The notes below the pieces were generated by a model. It did not search any database, was not told where the DNA came from, and saw only the letters and a program-made list of their open reading frames with translations. Positions 1 to 8,175 of a DNA stretch of 11,763 nucleotides are shown here, one piece after another. The position numbers and the translations under genes are program-made. The stretch's first letter is position 1; every line of letters starts with the position of its first letter. Source of the DNA: Desulfobulbaceae bacterium (GTDB taxonomy: Bacteria > Desulfobacterota > Desulfobulbia > Desulfobulbales > Desulfocapsaceae); contig JAUVON010000049.1 in the NCBI GenBank assembly GCA_030599175.1, forward strand, positions 1-11,763, given 5' to 3'.

Positions 1-353
1 ATGATGCACTCCGTAATCCCTTCGGCGGTGATTGGGTCGTCAGCATGCAGGTCAACAATCATGAGCGTGCTGAAGAGGACGTCTGGGCACTTCAACTTAA
101 ATACAATTTTGAGCGACTTGGCATAAAAGGGTTGAGTGCGGATGTCTGGTACGGAAGTTTCAATACTCCCGATTCGGGTGTAAATACTTCTCCTGACCTG
201 GATGAAATTGATTTTAACCTGCAGTATAACCTCGGCGGGTGGTTTGAAGGCTGCAGTGTCAGGCTTCGTTATGCATTCATAGACCAGGATGAAGATGTAG
301 CAGGTGGCGAAGATTATTCCGACGGAAGAATCTACCTGCAATATAAATTTTAG
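1..353 (+). CDS. Outer membrane porin, OprD-like, C-terminal part (5' end outside window)
   Basis: The frame is open from the left edge (codons start at base 3) to the TAG at 351-353, giving about 116 residues of a longer protein. The first in-frame ATG, at 45, is internal and should not be taken as the start. The sequence alternates short polar and hydrophobic stretches typical of amphipathic beta-strands, for example WALQLKYNF, LSADVWYGSF, IDFNLQYNL and VRLRYAFI. It ends in IYLQYKF: a C-terminal Phe preceded by alternating aromatic residues is the usual outer-membrane beta-barrel assembly signal. The spacing of acidic turns and the DGRIYLQYKF end resemble OprD-family porins. It would act as a channel for small solutes in the outer membrane. 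It ends 17 bp before the next gene on the same strand, so the two could share a transcript. The porin class is clear; the OprD assignment is by resemblance. Confidence 0.75.
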   Translation, partial: DALRNPFGGDWVVSMQVNNHERAEEDVWALQLKYNFERLGIKGLSADVWYGSFNTPDSGVNTSPDLDEIDFNLQYNLGGWFEGCSVRLRYAFIDQDEDVAGGEDYSDGRIYLQYKF

Positions 354-370
354 TACCTTAGAAATAATTA

Positions 371-2233
371 ATGGCAAACAATATATCCCTTATCAGCAAA
401 GAAGTGCTGAAGGTCCTGCGAAAAAGTATCGGAAAGATATTTGCCGTACACCTTGCCTATGTGGCACTCGGTGTAATCCTGTTCACCCCCCTGATTGGTC
501 TTGTCGGGAAGCTCCTGCTGAAATTGTCCGGTAAAAGTATGCTGTCCGATCAGGATATTATCTATTTCCTCCTTACTCCATCCGGGATAGCGGCACTGAT
601 ACTGTTTGCTGCCCTGTTGATAACTATCATGGCATTCGAACAGGCTTCAATGATGGCTGTCTGCAGCTGCACTATGAAGGGGTTGCACACCGGTATTATG
701 CAACCCCTCTATTTCACCGCCAGAAGAGGGGCAGGAATCTTCTCATTCACCGTCCATCTTATTACACGAATTCTGATAATCATACTCCCCTTTCTTGCCG
801 CCGGAGGTGCCATTGCCTGGTTTCTCATTACAGACTATGATATCAATTATTATCTCTCGGAAAAACCACCAGAGTTCCTGATTGCTGCCATACTTATAGG
901 ACTTCTTCTGGCAGCGATGCTCGCAATTCTTGTGCCAAAACTTCTCTCCTGGTCCTTTACGCTTCCTTTGATCCTGTTTGGAGGTGTATCTCCCTCCAGT
1001 TCATTTAAAGAAAGCAAAAAGCTTACTAGAGGACATCGGCAGTTGTTCCTGCTGACATTTGGATTGTGGGCGATCTCTACAGTGCTGCTGGGAGCAATTG
1101 TACTGGGTACAATTAAATTTCTCGGTTCGAATCTGGTACCAATGTTCTTCAATTCACTCAACCTGCTGGTGATTGTATTGGGAGCACTGGTGGCTTTATG
1201 GTCACTTGGAAATCTTTTTATCACAACATTTACCTCAGGAAGCTTCGCCTCTCTTCTGGTGATACTCTATAAAAAATATGGGTCTGGCTTGGACATAAGT
1301 GATCTTACTCAGGAGAAACGCGGCCGACAATGGCGTATGACTGCACCACGTTTAGCCCTGCTGCTGGGTGCCTGTGCCATAATTGCTGCAATTGTTGGAA
1401 CCTCGCTTTTAAACGATATCCGAACAGACGATAATGTAACAGTCATTGCCCATCGAGGGGCCGCAGGTAAAGCACCGGAAAATACACTTGCCTCCATACG
1501 ACAGGCAATAAAGGATGGCACCGACTGGATTGAAATCGACGTTCAGGAAACTATTGACGGCCAAGTTGTAGTCATCCATGACAGTGATTTTATGAAATTA
1601 GCGGGTGTGAACCTGAAGGTATGGGACGGAACTCTGGAGCAGGTAAAAGAGCTCGATATCGGCAGCTGGTTCGACCCGGAGTTCTCAACCGAACGGGTGC
1701 CAACCCTGGTCGAGGTTCTTGAGGAGGCGCGGGGTAAAGCCCGGGTCATGATTGAACTTAAGTATTATGGACATGACCAGCAGCTTGAGCAACGGGTTGT
1801 AGATATCGTTGAACAGGCCGACATGGTTGATCACGTTGCCATCATGTCATTGAAGTACGATGGTGTCCAGAAAGTCCGCGCCCTGCGGCCGGACTGGGTT
1901 ATCGGGCTGCTCTCAGCCAAAGCAATAGGCAATACAGCTAAACTGGACGTAAATTTCCTGGCCGTAAACATGGCTATGGCCACCCCTCATTTTATCAGCA
2001 GCACACAGTCGGCAGGCAAGCAACTGTTTGTCTGGACCGTAAATGACCAGGTCTCCATGTCTCGTATGATGTCCCTCGGTGTGGACGGCATCATAACCGA
2101 TGAACCGGAATTGGCCAGGAAGGTTCTTGCCGAACGGACTGAAATGAGTTCAGTGGAGCGTTTACTGATACATACAGCAGTACTGGTAGGCCGCCCAATC
2201 CCGCAAAAAGAATACCGTGATCAGTCGCCATGA
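371..2233 (+). CDS. Membrane-anchored glycerophosphodiester phosphodiesterase (GDPD)
   Basis: This 620-residue protein has two parts. Residues about 20-345 are a membrane domain with roughly seven hydrophobic segments (about 23-50, 63-88, 123-150, 168-190, 225-250, 258-288 and 327-346), like the membrane domain found fused to some bacterial GDPDs. Residues about 357-590 form a GDPD TIM barrel. Catalytic signatures are all present: HRG at 361-363, PEN at 369-371, E388 and D390 in IEIDVQ, H403-D404 in VIHDSDF, E462 and K464 in MIELK, and the terminal VDGIITDEP at 571-579. Known members hydrolyse glycerophosphodiesters (deacylated phospholipids) to sn-glycerol-3-phosphate and an alcohol, using a divalent metal. 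A barrel after the last membrane segment could face either side; I cannot settle the topology. The ribosome-binding site before the ATG is weak. The stop overlaps the next start (ATGA at 2230-2233), arguing for coupled expression with the PLA2-like protein. Confidence 0.9.
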   Translation: MANNISLISKEVLKVLRKSIGKIFAVHLAYVALGVILFTPLIGLVGKLLLKLSGKSMLSDQDIIYFLLTPSGIAALILFAALLITIMAFEQASMMAVCSCTMKGLHTGIMQPLYFTARRGAGIFSFTVHLITRILIIILPFLAAGGAIAWFLITDYDINYYLSEKPPEFLIAAILIGLLLAAMLAILVPKLLSWSFTLPLILFGGVSPSSSFKESKKLTRGHRQLFLLTFGLWAISTVLLGAIVLGTIKFLGSNLVPMFFNSLNLLVIVLGALVALWSLGNLFITTFTSGSFASLLVILYKKYGSGLDISDLTQEKRGRQWRMTAPRLALLLGACAIIAAIVGTSLLNDIRTDDNVTVIAHRGAAGKAPENTLASIRQAIKDGTDWIEIDVQETIDGQVVVIHDSDFMKLAGVNLKVWDGTLEQVKELDIGSWFDPEFSTERVPTLVEVLEEARGKARVMIELKYYGHDQQLEQRVVDIVEQADMVDHVAIMSLKYDGVQKVRALRPDWVIGLLSAKAIGNTAKLDVNFLAVNMAMATPHFISSTQSAGKQLFVWTVNDQVSMSRMMSLGVDGIITDEPELARKVLAERTEMSSVERLLIHTAVLVGRPIPQKEYRDQSP

Positions 2234-2859
2234 GTTTCTTTGGTAGAAAACTACCCCCAGCCGGAAGATGGTTGCTTTTATTTGCAACTGCTCTGCTTTT
2301 ACTCTTACTGGTCACTGCTCTTTTTTTATCGGGGAAATCAAATTCAGAGACAGAGTCAAGGATAGAAACACGTGTCGATGCGCTGGAGCGCCAACTTGAA
2401 ATGGAACGCCATGAACAACTGGCAACCCTTAAAGTCCGTGCCGGTAGCGCACTGACCGAATTCACTACGGACGGCTGCAGCGGTGGACTCTCCATCGGCT
2501 GGGAATACCTGGCCGGCAACATCAAGGATTTTCAAACCAGCCACGGAACAGAGCCTCCCTGGGAATCATGCTGTATCAGTCATGACCGACAATACCACAC
2601 AGGTGGACCTCGTGAAACAACTGCGGATGAAAGCTTTAAGGCCCGCAAAGAAGCGGATCTGGCATTAAAGAGCTGTGTTCTGCAGACAGGCCTCAAGAGA
2701 GCGCCGGAGCTAATCGCCGAATACGATGTCTCATCACATGAAGTGCAGATTATCTATACCGGTATAGCCGATTTAATGTATCGATCGGTACGCATCGGCG
2801 GCATGCCATGTACCGGCCTGCCCTGGCGCTGGGGATACGGCTGGCCTGAATGTGAATAA
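2230..2859 (+). CDS. Membrane-anchored phospholipase A2-like protein
   Basis: This 209-residue protein starts with a positively charged N-terminus and one strongly hydrophobic segment (about residues 13-33), which could be an uncleaved anchor or a signal sequence. A charged, probably helical stretch follows (about 40-68). The rest is a small Cys-containing domain with DGCSGG at 81-86 and CCISHDRQY at 114-122. The CCxxHDxxY arrangement (C114, C115, H118, D119, Y122) is the active-site helix signature of secretory-type phospholipase A2, where His and Asp form the catalytic pair. The Gly-rich DGCSGG upstream could serve as the calcium-loop counterpart. Further cysteines at 83, 149, 194 and 208 fit a disulfide-bonded extracytoplasmic fold. 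The ATG overlaps the stop of the GDPD gene, implying translational coupling, and pairing a deacylase with a GDPD makes metabolic sense. Function is inferred from the motif and context; the family is otherwise uncharacterised to my knowledge. Confidence 0.7.
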   Translation: MSFFGRKLPPAGRWLLLFATALLLLLLVTALFLSGKSNSETESRIETRVDALERQLEMERHEQLATLKVRAGSALTEFTTDGCSGGLSIGWEYLAGNIKDFQTSHGTEPPWESCCISHDRQYHTGGPRETTADESFKARKEADLALKSCVLQTGLKRAPELIAEYDVSSHEVQIIYTGIADLMYRSVRIGGMPCTGLPWRWGYGWPECE

Positions 2860-2881
2860 AGGACGTAGGAATTCGAGCAGT

Positions 2882-4813
2882 TCATACCCTCTTTGGGGGT
2901 TGTTTTAAATAGAGAACACCAAGCGGCGGCAGGGTCAGGGTTATCGAATATGCTCGCCCATGCCTTGGCACTTTCCTCGCTTCAATCGGGCCGTCGTTGC
3001 CGATGTTCCAGCCCTCGTAATAGCTTGACTGGGAATTGAAAATCTCCTCATATGTCCCCGGATATGGCACACCAACCAGGTACTCGTGTCGTGTGTCGTC
3101 AGAAAAATTGCACAGTACATATATGGTCTCATCCGGCTTATCGCTCTTGCGCATAAAGCTGATGCAGTTATGTTGATAATCACCGTCATCAATCCATTCG
3201 AATCCTTCTCGTTTTTCATCATACTGATGCAGTGCGCGTTCATCACGGTAGATACGGTTTAGATCACTCAGCATCTTTTGCAATTTTATGTGCAGAGGAA
3301 AATCGAGAAGATGCCAGTCAAGGCTCTGCTCAAAATTCCATTCGGCAAACTGGGCGATCTCGCAACCCATAAAGAGAAGTTTCTTCCCGGGATGCGCCAT
3401 CATATGAGCGTAAAGGGCACGAAGGTTGGCAAATTTCTGATTGATATCCCCGGGCATTTTGTTGATGAGAGAGCCTTTCATATGAACCACTTCATCATGA
3501 CTGAGCGGAAGCATGAAGTTTTCATCAAAAGCGTACCACATGCTGAAGGTGAGCTGATGGTGATGATGCTGACGGTAAATCGGATCATAGCTCATATATT
3601 TAAGTGAGTCGTGCATCCAGCCCATATTCCATTTAAAGCCAAAGCCCAGACCTCCTATGGAGGTCGGGCGTGTCACCATCGGCCAGGCAGTCGACTCTTC
3701 AGCAACCATCAGGATATCTGGAAACTCACGGTAGACACTCTCGTTGAGGTTACGTAAAAAGGCAACAGCCTCAAGGTTCTCATCGCCGCCGAATTCATTC
3801 GGAATCCATTCGCCCTCTTTCCTCGCGTAATTCAAATAGAGCATTGAAGCAACAGCATCAACACGGATGCCGTCAATATGATACTTCTCCAGCCAGAACA
3901 TTGCTGAGCTGATAAGAAAAGACTGCACCTCATTGCGGCCATAATTGAAAATAATGGATCCCCACTCCGGATGAAATCCCTGTCTCGGGTCATCATGTTC
4001 ATACAGCGCTGTACCGTCAAAATTGATCAGGCCGTGCATGTCGACAGCAAAATGTGACGGTACCCAGTCCATAATGACACCAATACCGTTTTGATGCATA
4101 ATATCGATCAGGTACATCAGGTCTTCGGGCTCTCCGAAACGTGCCGTTGCCGAGAAGTAACCCACCACCTGGTACCCCCATGATCCAAAGAACGGATATT
4201 CGGTCAACGGCATGAATTCGACATGGGTATAGTTCATCATTTTAAGATAATCGACAAGCTCATGGGCAAGTTCACGATAGGTCAGATACCGGTTGTTATC
4301 CTCTACCTTCAGGCGCCATGAACCAAGATGAACTTCATAGACACTGATGGGAGCATCGTGGTTATTGTGTTTATGGCGAATGTCCAGCCATTCGTTATCC
4401 TGCCACTTATATTCATCAAGGCTCCATATACGTGATGCGGAATTTGGTGGTTTTTCACTGTAGAAGGCAAAGGGATCACTTTTGTCATGAATTATTTCAT
4501 GGTGTCTGGAGACGATATGGTACTTATAGGTAAGCCCCTGCTCCACTTCCTCTATAAAACCTTCCCAGATGCCGGAATCATCGTCCCGCAGCCGGAGCGG
4601 ATGACTGCCGGTGTCGTAATCATTGAAATCACCACGGACACTCACGCGCTCAGCATTAGGTGCCCAGACCGCAAAACATACGCCTTTTACCTTTTTGCGG
4701 GTCATCATATGAGAACCGAGTTTATCGTATAACTTGGTGTGATTTCCCTGCTTGAAAAGATAGATATCCATATCGCTCAACAAAGAAACATCATAGTGAA
4801 TAGCGTGTGTCAT
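2882..4813 (-). CDS. glgB: 1,4-alpha-glucan (glycogen) branching enzyme
   Basis: This 643-residue GH13 enzyme makes alpha-1,6 branches in glycogen by cutting an alpha-1,4 chain and transferring it. Order of domains: N-terminal CBM48-like beta-sandwich (about 40-120, with FAVWAPNAERVSVRGDFN), catalytic barrel (about 155-505), C-terminal beta-domain (about 540-640). Visible GH13 regions: MDWVPSHF (248-255), DGIRVDAV with the nucleophile D319, the acid/base Glu in VAEEST (E372 or E373), and LSHDEVVH with D440 as transition-state stabiliser. Length is within the usual range for bacterial GlgB. The start is supported by AGGAG in ACAGGAGCC a few bases upstream of ATG (4813). It is the last gene of the malQ-glgA-glgB series but is separated from glgA by 186 bp that hold a large palindrome, so its expression may be set apart from the upstream pair. 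Confidence 0.96.
   Translation of the reverse strand: MTHAIHYDVSLLSDMDIYLFKQGNHTKLYDKLGSHMMTRKKVKGVCFAVWAPNAERVSVRGDFNDYDTGSHPLRLRDDDSGIWEGFIEEVEQGLTYKYHIVSRHHEIIHDKSDPFAFYSEKPPNSASRIWSLDEYKWQDNEWLDIRHKHNNHDAPISVYEVHLGSWRLKVEDNNRYLTYRELAHELVDYLKMMNYTHVEFMPLTEYPFFGSWGYQVVGYFSATARFGEPEDLMYLIDIMHQNGIGVIMDWVPSHFAVDMHGLINFDGTALYEHDDPRQGFHPEWGSIIFNYGRNEVQSFLISSAMFWLEKYHIDGIRVDAVASMLYLNYARKEGEWIPNEFGGDENLEAVAFLRNLNESVYREFPDILMVAEESTAWPMVTRPTSIGGLGFGFKWNMGWMHDSLKYMSYDPIYRQHHHHQLTFSMWYAFDENFMLPLSHDEVVHMKGSLINKMPGDINQKFANLRALYAHMMAHPGKKLLFMGCEIAQFAEWNFEQSLDWHLLDFPLHIKLQKMLSDLNRIYRDERALHQYDEKREGFEWIDDGDYQHNCISFMRKSDKPDETIYVLCNFSDDTRHEYLVGVPYPGTYEEIFNSQSSYYEGWNIGNDGPIEARKVPRHGRAYSITLTLPPLGVLYLKQPPKRV
2886..2906 (+). 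terminator. Possible weak terminator for the GDPD-PLA2 pair
   Basis: Just past the + strand pair, ACCCTC (2886-2891) can pair with GGGGGT (2895-2900) across a TTT loop. This gives six pairs including one G-T, and TGTTTTAAA follows. It lies inside the 3' end of the convergent glgB gene, so part of the signal may be coding coincidence. Confidence 0.3.
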
Positions 4814-4829
4814 AATGGCTCCTGTTTAT

Positions 4830-4970
4830 ATGAAAGTCATGTGTAATTTGGGAAGAAAGGGATTCGGAGGAGTGTTGACACAACAGGTAAGCGACCCTGC
4901 GAGACTCCGATCCACAGCCTGCGAGGACGTTTGGCAACACTCCTCCGAATCCCGGTTACATTACTTTCAT
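4830..4970. repeat. Large interrupted palindrome between glgA and glgB
   Basis: Two perfect 19-nt inverted arms lie at 4859-4877 (starting GGGATTCGGAGG) and 4935-4953, separated by 57 bp. The symmetry continues outward imperfectly: ATGAAAGTCATG at 4830-4841 matches the reverse complement of 4956-4970 (ATTACTTTCAT side) with one substitution and a 2-nt indel. The centre holds a direct repeat CCTGCGAG at 4896-4903 and 4918-4925. As RNA in the glg direction it would form a long stem. No good U-tract follows, so it is not a standard terminator. It could be a dispersed intergenic repeat (MITE- or REP-like) or an RNA-processing or attenuation element within the glycogen operon. Confidence 0.75.
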
Positions 4971-4999
4971 GTTTTGTTGTGAAATTCATTTCATGGGCG

Positions 5000-6484
5000 T
5001 TAGCGGCGAATCCTGAGACGGCCGTCGATTAAGCGGTGGTAGAGGTATTCATAGCCCTTTGCTGCCACATCCCAGTCAAAACGCTTTTTCATGCCATTTC
5101 GACGCAGTTGTTCAAAACCTGTACTGTCATGATACCAGGTGTCAACTGCCCATTGTACTGTACCGCTGAGTGCCTCCGGCGTTGCATCGTAAAACTTGAA
5201 GCCGGTGCCGCTTTTAGTTTCTGCATCATAGTTGTCAATGGTGTCATCCAACCCTCCGGTTGCCCTTACAATCGGCACGGTTCCATACCGCAGACTGTAA
5301 ATCTGGTTCAAACCGCAGGGTTCAAACAGTGACGGCATCAAAAACAGGTCACTTCCTGCTTCAATCCGGTGAGCCAGATCGTTTCGATAACCGACGAACA
5401 AACCAAATTTTTCAGGATATCTGCCACTTATATCACTGAAGAAATGTTCTGCCCACCTTTCCCCGGTGCCCAGCAGGACCATCTGGATATTAAGCCCCAT
5501 CAGGTGCCATATGGCCGAGGCCAGCAGGCCGATACCTTTTTGTTCGGCAAAACGGCCGACAAGGCCTATCAACGGCACATCACTGCGTTCGGGGAGATTG
5601 AACGCTTTTTGCAGTTCAGCTTTACATATCGCTTTCCCTGAGAGGTCATCACTGTCAAACTGTCTGGGAATAAAATTGTCCACCTCCGGACTCCACTCCG
5701 TATAATCAACCCCATTCAATATACCGTGAAGTTTTGAAGCATGGGCATCAATGAGACTGTCAAGTCCCCAGCCAAATTCAGGAGTGCGGATCTCCTGGGC
5801 ATATTTTTTGCTGACGGCATTGATGGCATCAGCATGAACAATGCCTCCTTTGAGCAGATTGACGCCGTCATACTCTTCCAACTCACTGGCATTAAAGTGT
5901 TCCCAGCCTATATCGAGTACATCCATGGCACCTTTATAAAACTTTCCCTGGTGCTGCAGGTTATGAATGGTCAACAGCGAACCTGTATTTTCAAAATCAG
6001 GATCAGAACCATAGGTCGAGTTCAGCAAGATTGGCATAGCCGCAGTATGCCAGTCATTGGCATGAATAACATCAGGTCTGAAATGCAATTTTTTAGCAAG
6101 CTGCATGGCCGCTTTGGAGAGAAAGATAAAACGGTTGTCGTTGTCTCCGTACCCTTCTCCATCTTCATCATAAAGCCCTTTTCGCCCAAAGAATCCCTCG
6201 TGTTCTATAAAATAGATCGGCACGTCACTCCCCGGGAGCACCCCCACATAAACGGAGGACCATACTTCACCCATACTTCCCATATGCACCCCGAGGGAGC
6301 CCTCAAGAGGTTTAAGGCTATAATATTCTATGTCGACAATGTAATAACGCGGCATCACCACCCGCACGTCATGACCCAGCTGACGAAGTGCCTTTGGCAA
6401 TGCCCCGATTACATCAGCGAGACCTCCGCTTTTTGCAAAAGGTACAACTTCGGAAGCTGCAATTAAAATATTGAGTCTTTCCAT
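5000..6484 (-). CDS. glgA: Glycogen (starch) synthase, ADP-glucose type
   Basis: This 494-residue GT5 glycosyltransferase extends alpha-1,4-glucan chains from ADP-glucose. The N-terminal Rossmann domain opens with ILIAASEVVPFAKSGGLAD; K18 in the KSGGL motif (KTGGL in many homologues) is the nucleotide-sugar phosphate contact. HANDWHTA is at 141-148 and TIHNLQHQG at 172-180. In the C-terminal domain GRFAEQKG (310-317) supplies the Arg/Lys pair. FEPCGLNQIYSLRYG (387-401) carries the conserved Glu (E388), followed by PIVRATGGLDDTI (404-416). Length is typical. GT5 rather than GT4 is clear from the N-terminal motif. The start lies 12 bp after the malQ stop with AGAGCC as a modest ribosome-binding site, so malQ and glgA are almost certainly cotranscribed. 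Confidence 0.96.
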   Translation of the reverse strand: MERLNILIAASEVVPFAKSGGLADVIGALPKALRQLGHDVRVVMPRYYIVDIEYYSLKPLEGSLGVHMGSMGEVWSSVYVGVLPGSDVPIYFIEHEGFFGRKGLYDEDGEGYGDNDNRFIFLSKAAMQLAKKLHFRPDVIHANDWHTAAMPILLNSTYGSDPDFENTGSLLTIHNLQHQGKFYKGAMDVLDIGWEHFNASELEEYDGVNLLKGGIVHADAINAVSKKYAQEIRTPEFGWGLDSLIDAHASKLHGILNGVDYTEWSPEVDNFIPRQFDSDDLSGKAICKAELQKAFNLPERSDVPLIGLVGRFAEQKGIGLLASAIWHLMGLNIQMVLLGTGERWAEHFFSDISGRYPEKFGLFVGYRNDLAHRIEAGSDLFLMPSLFEPCGLNQIYSLRYGTVPIVRATGGLDDTIDNYDAETKSGTGFKFYDATPEALSGTVQWAVDTWYHDSTGFEQLRRNGMKKRFDWDVAAKGYEYLYHRLIDGRLRIRR

Positions 6485-6496
6485 AATCAGGCTCTG

Positions 6497-8056
6497 TTAC
6501 TGTAATTTATCACTTTTGATATCAGGTTGTTTTAAGTCCGTATCTTTCTTCGCAGCTATTCTGTCATAGAGCTGTGTCATTTTCAATAAATCATCTGCGA
6601 TATCTGAAGAAAGATCCCTCTTTAAAAAACGGTATTGCCAGTTGCCGCTGGAGGTGCCCGGCAGGTTCATACGTGCTTCATTGCCACATCCGAGAAGATC
6701 CTGCAGGGGAAAAATTGCCAGAAAGGCAACGGATGAGAGGGCCGCTCTAATCATATCTCTATGAATAACTCTGCCGTCGGTGTTAAGATAGCGTCTAGTA
6801 AAATCCTTTACCTCTTTCGGCTGTTTATCCCACCAGCCACGAACAGTATCGTTATCGTGGGTACCTGTATAGATAACCTGATTATAGTGATGATTATGGG
6901 GCAGAAATAATGAAGAATTATTACCCCCTTCCACCCCCTCAAAACCAAACTGCAGGATAGCCATTCCCGGATACCCGAGCTCATCAAGCATCTCTGTCAC
7001 ATCTTCGGTAATGACTCCTAAATCTTCAGCAATAATTGGAGCACCGCTGCCAAGATCACGTTCTATGGCATGAAAAAGTCCGGCGCCTGGTCCTTTTTTC
7101 CAGGTACCTTTCACAGCCGTTTCTTCCTTGGCGGGGATCTCCCAGTAGCTGGCAAAGCCTCTGAAGTGATCTATGCGGATAAAATCAAACATAAATGAGA
7201 GCAGCTCAAACCGTTTGACCCAGAAGGAATAGCCCTCATTCTTCAGCTGCTGCCAGTCAAAAAGCGGATTGCCCCAGCGCTGTCCTGTTTCACTGAAATA
7301 ATCGGGAGGCACACCGGCAACGACGGTGGGTTCGCCTTTTTTATCAAGATAAAACCATTCCTGATGACTCCAGACATCACTGGAATCATGGGCAACAAAG
7401 AGAGGAATATCACCAATGATCCTGATTCCCTGAGAGGTTGCATAACTGTGCAGCTTCTGCCATTGATCAAAGAAGAGAAATTGAAAAAACCGATGTCGCT
7501 CTATCTCATTCTCAAGCTTTTGAGACCATGAACTGAGCGCTTCAGGGCTACGCTGAACCAGTTCCTCAGGCCAGCTTGTCCAGGGTCTGCTCTGGTGAAA
7601 TCCCTTAATTGCTGCAAACAGACAAAAATCCTTCAGCCAATGCGCATGTTTCTTACAAAACCGGCTGTACCGTTGTACAACAGCGGCAGGTTTTTCAGTT
7701 AAAAAATTACTATGAGCTTTTTTGAGGAGTTCGTACTTGAAGGGAATCACACTGCCAAAATCTACATGATCATGGGGGAATTCCGGTTTTCCAATATCCT
7801 CACTTTGCAATAGTCCCTCTTCCAGTAAGAGATCGGGACTGATAAGCATGGGGTTGCCGGCAAATGCGGAAAGTGCTTGATAGGGAGAATCGCCATATCC
7901 GGTCGGTCCCAGTGGCAGCATCTGCCAGATGCTTTGCCCGGAAGCACTGAGAAAATCGATAAATTCATATGCACCGGGGCCAAAGTCACCGATTCCCCAT
8001 TCAGATGGTAGTGAGGTCGGGTGCAGTAAGATACCGCTGACTCGTTGTTTAATCAT
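6497..8056 (-). CDS. malQ: 4-alpha-glucanotransferase (amylomaltase)
   Basis: This 519-residue GH77 enzyme transfers alpha-1,4-glucan segments between maltodextrins. The opening RVSGILLHPTSLPSEWGIGD is characteristic of the short, plant D-enzyme-like GH77 type, and GYGDSPYQ follows at 53-60. Catalytic regions: GDIPLFVAHDSSDVW (215-229), RIDHFRGF with nucleophile D296, IAEDLGVI with E344 as acid/base, and GTHDNDT with D401. The 3'-end tail (about 500-519) is Lys/Asp-rich and nonconserved. A plausible ribosome-binding site, AAAGGCG, lies about 8 nt upstream of the ATG. It heads the alpha-glucan cluster, immediately before glgA. In such clusters MalQ trims or recycles linear glucans during glycogen turnover. 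The 119 bp between it and the glycine-zipper gene show no clear promoter or terminator that I can support. Confidence 0.95.
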   Translation of the reverse strand: MIKQRVSGILLHPTSLPSEWGIGDFGPGAYEFIDFLSASGQSIWQMLPLGPTGYGDSPYQALSAFAGNPMLISPDLLLEEGLLQSEDIGKPEFPHDHVDFGSVIPFKYELLKKAHSNFLTEKPAAVVQRYSRFCKKHAHWLKDFCLFAAIKGFHQSRPWTSWPEELVQRSPEALSSWSQKLENEIERHRFFQFLFFDQWQKLHSYATSQGIRIIGDIPLFVAHDSSDVWSHQEWFYLDKKGEPTVVAGVPPDYFSETGQRWGNPLFDWQQLKNEGYSFWVKRFELLSFMFDFIRIDHFRGFASYWEIPAKEETAVKGTWKKGPGAGLFHAIERDLGSGAPIIAEDLGVITEDVTEMLDELGYPGMAILQFGFEGVEGGNNSSLFLPHNHHYNQVIYTGTHDNDTVRGWWDKQPKEVKDFTRRYLNTDGRVIHRDMIRAALSSVAFLAIFPLQDLLGCGNEARMNLPGTSSGNWQYRFLKRDLSSDIADDLLKMTQLYDRIAAKKDTDLKQPDIKSDKLQ

Positions 8057-8175
8057 GGGGTTACGCCTTTATTGAAACTTTTTCTTTTTAAAAATGAAAG
8101 CATTCCTGCCTGAATGGACACGAACTAAAGAATCCTCATATTAAGATAGCACAGGGTATTTTTATCGACAGGCCG

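Noticed and set aside
304..534. A 76-codon + strand frame spanning the porin end and GDPD start
   Set aside because: It overlaps two better-supported genes in another frame.
3278..3607. A 109-codon + strand frame inside glgB
   Set aside because: Antisense to well-conserved GH13 coding sequence; no ribosome-binding site or known motif.
4859..4953. Short CRISPR-like array in the glgA-glgB gap
   Set aside because: The repeats are inverted, only two copies, with no regular spacers or cas genes.
5741..6466. A 241-codon open frame on the + strand
   Set aside because: It lies wholly antisense within glgA, whose frame has all the GT5 motifs; the antisense product has no recognisable domain.
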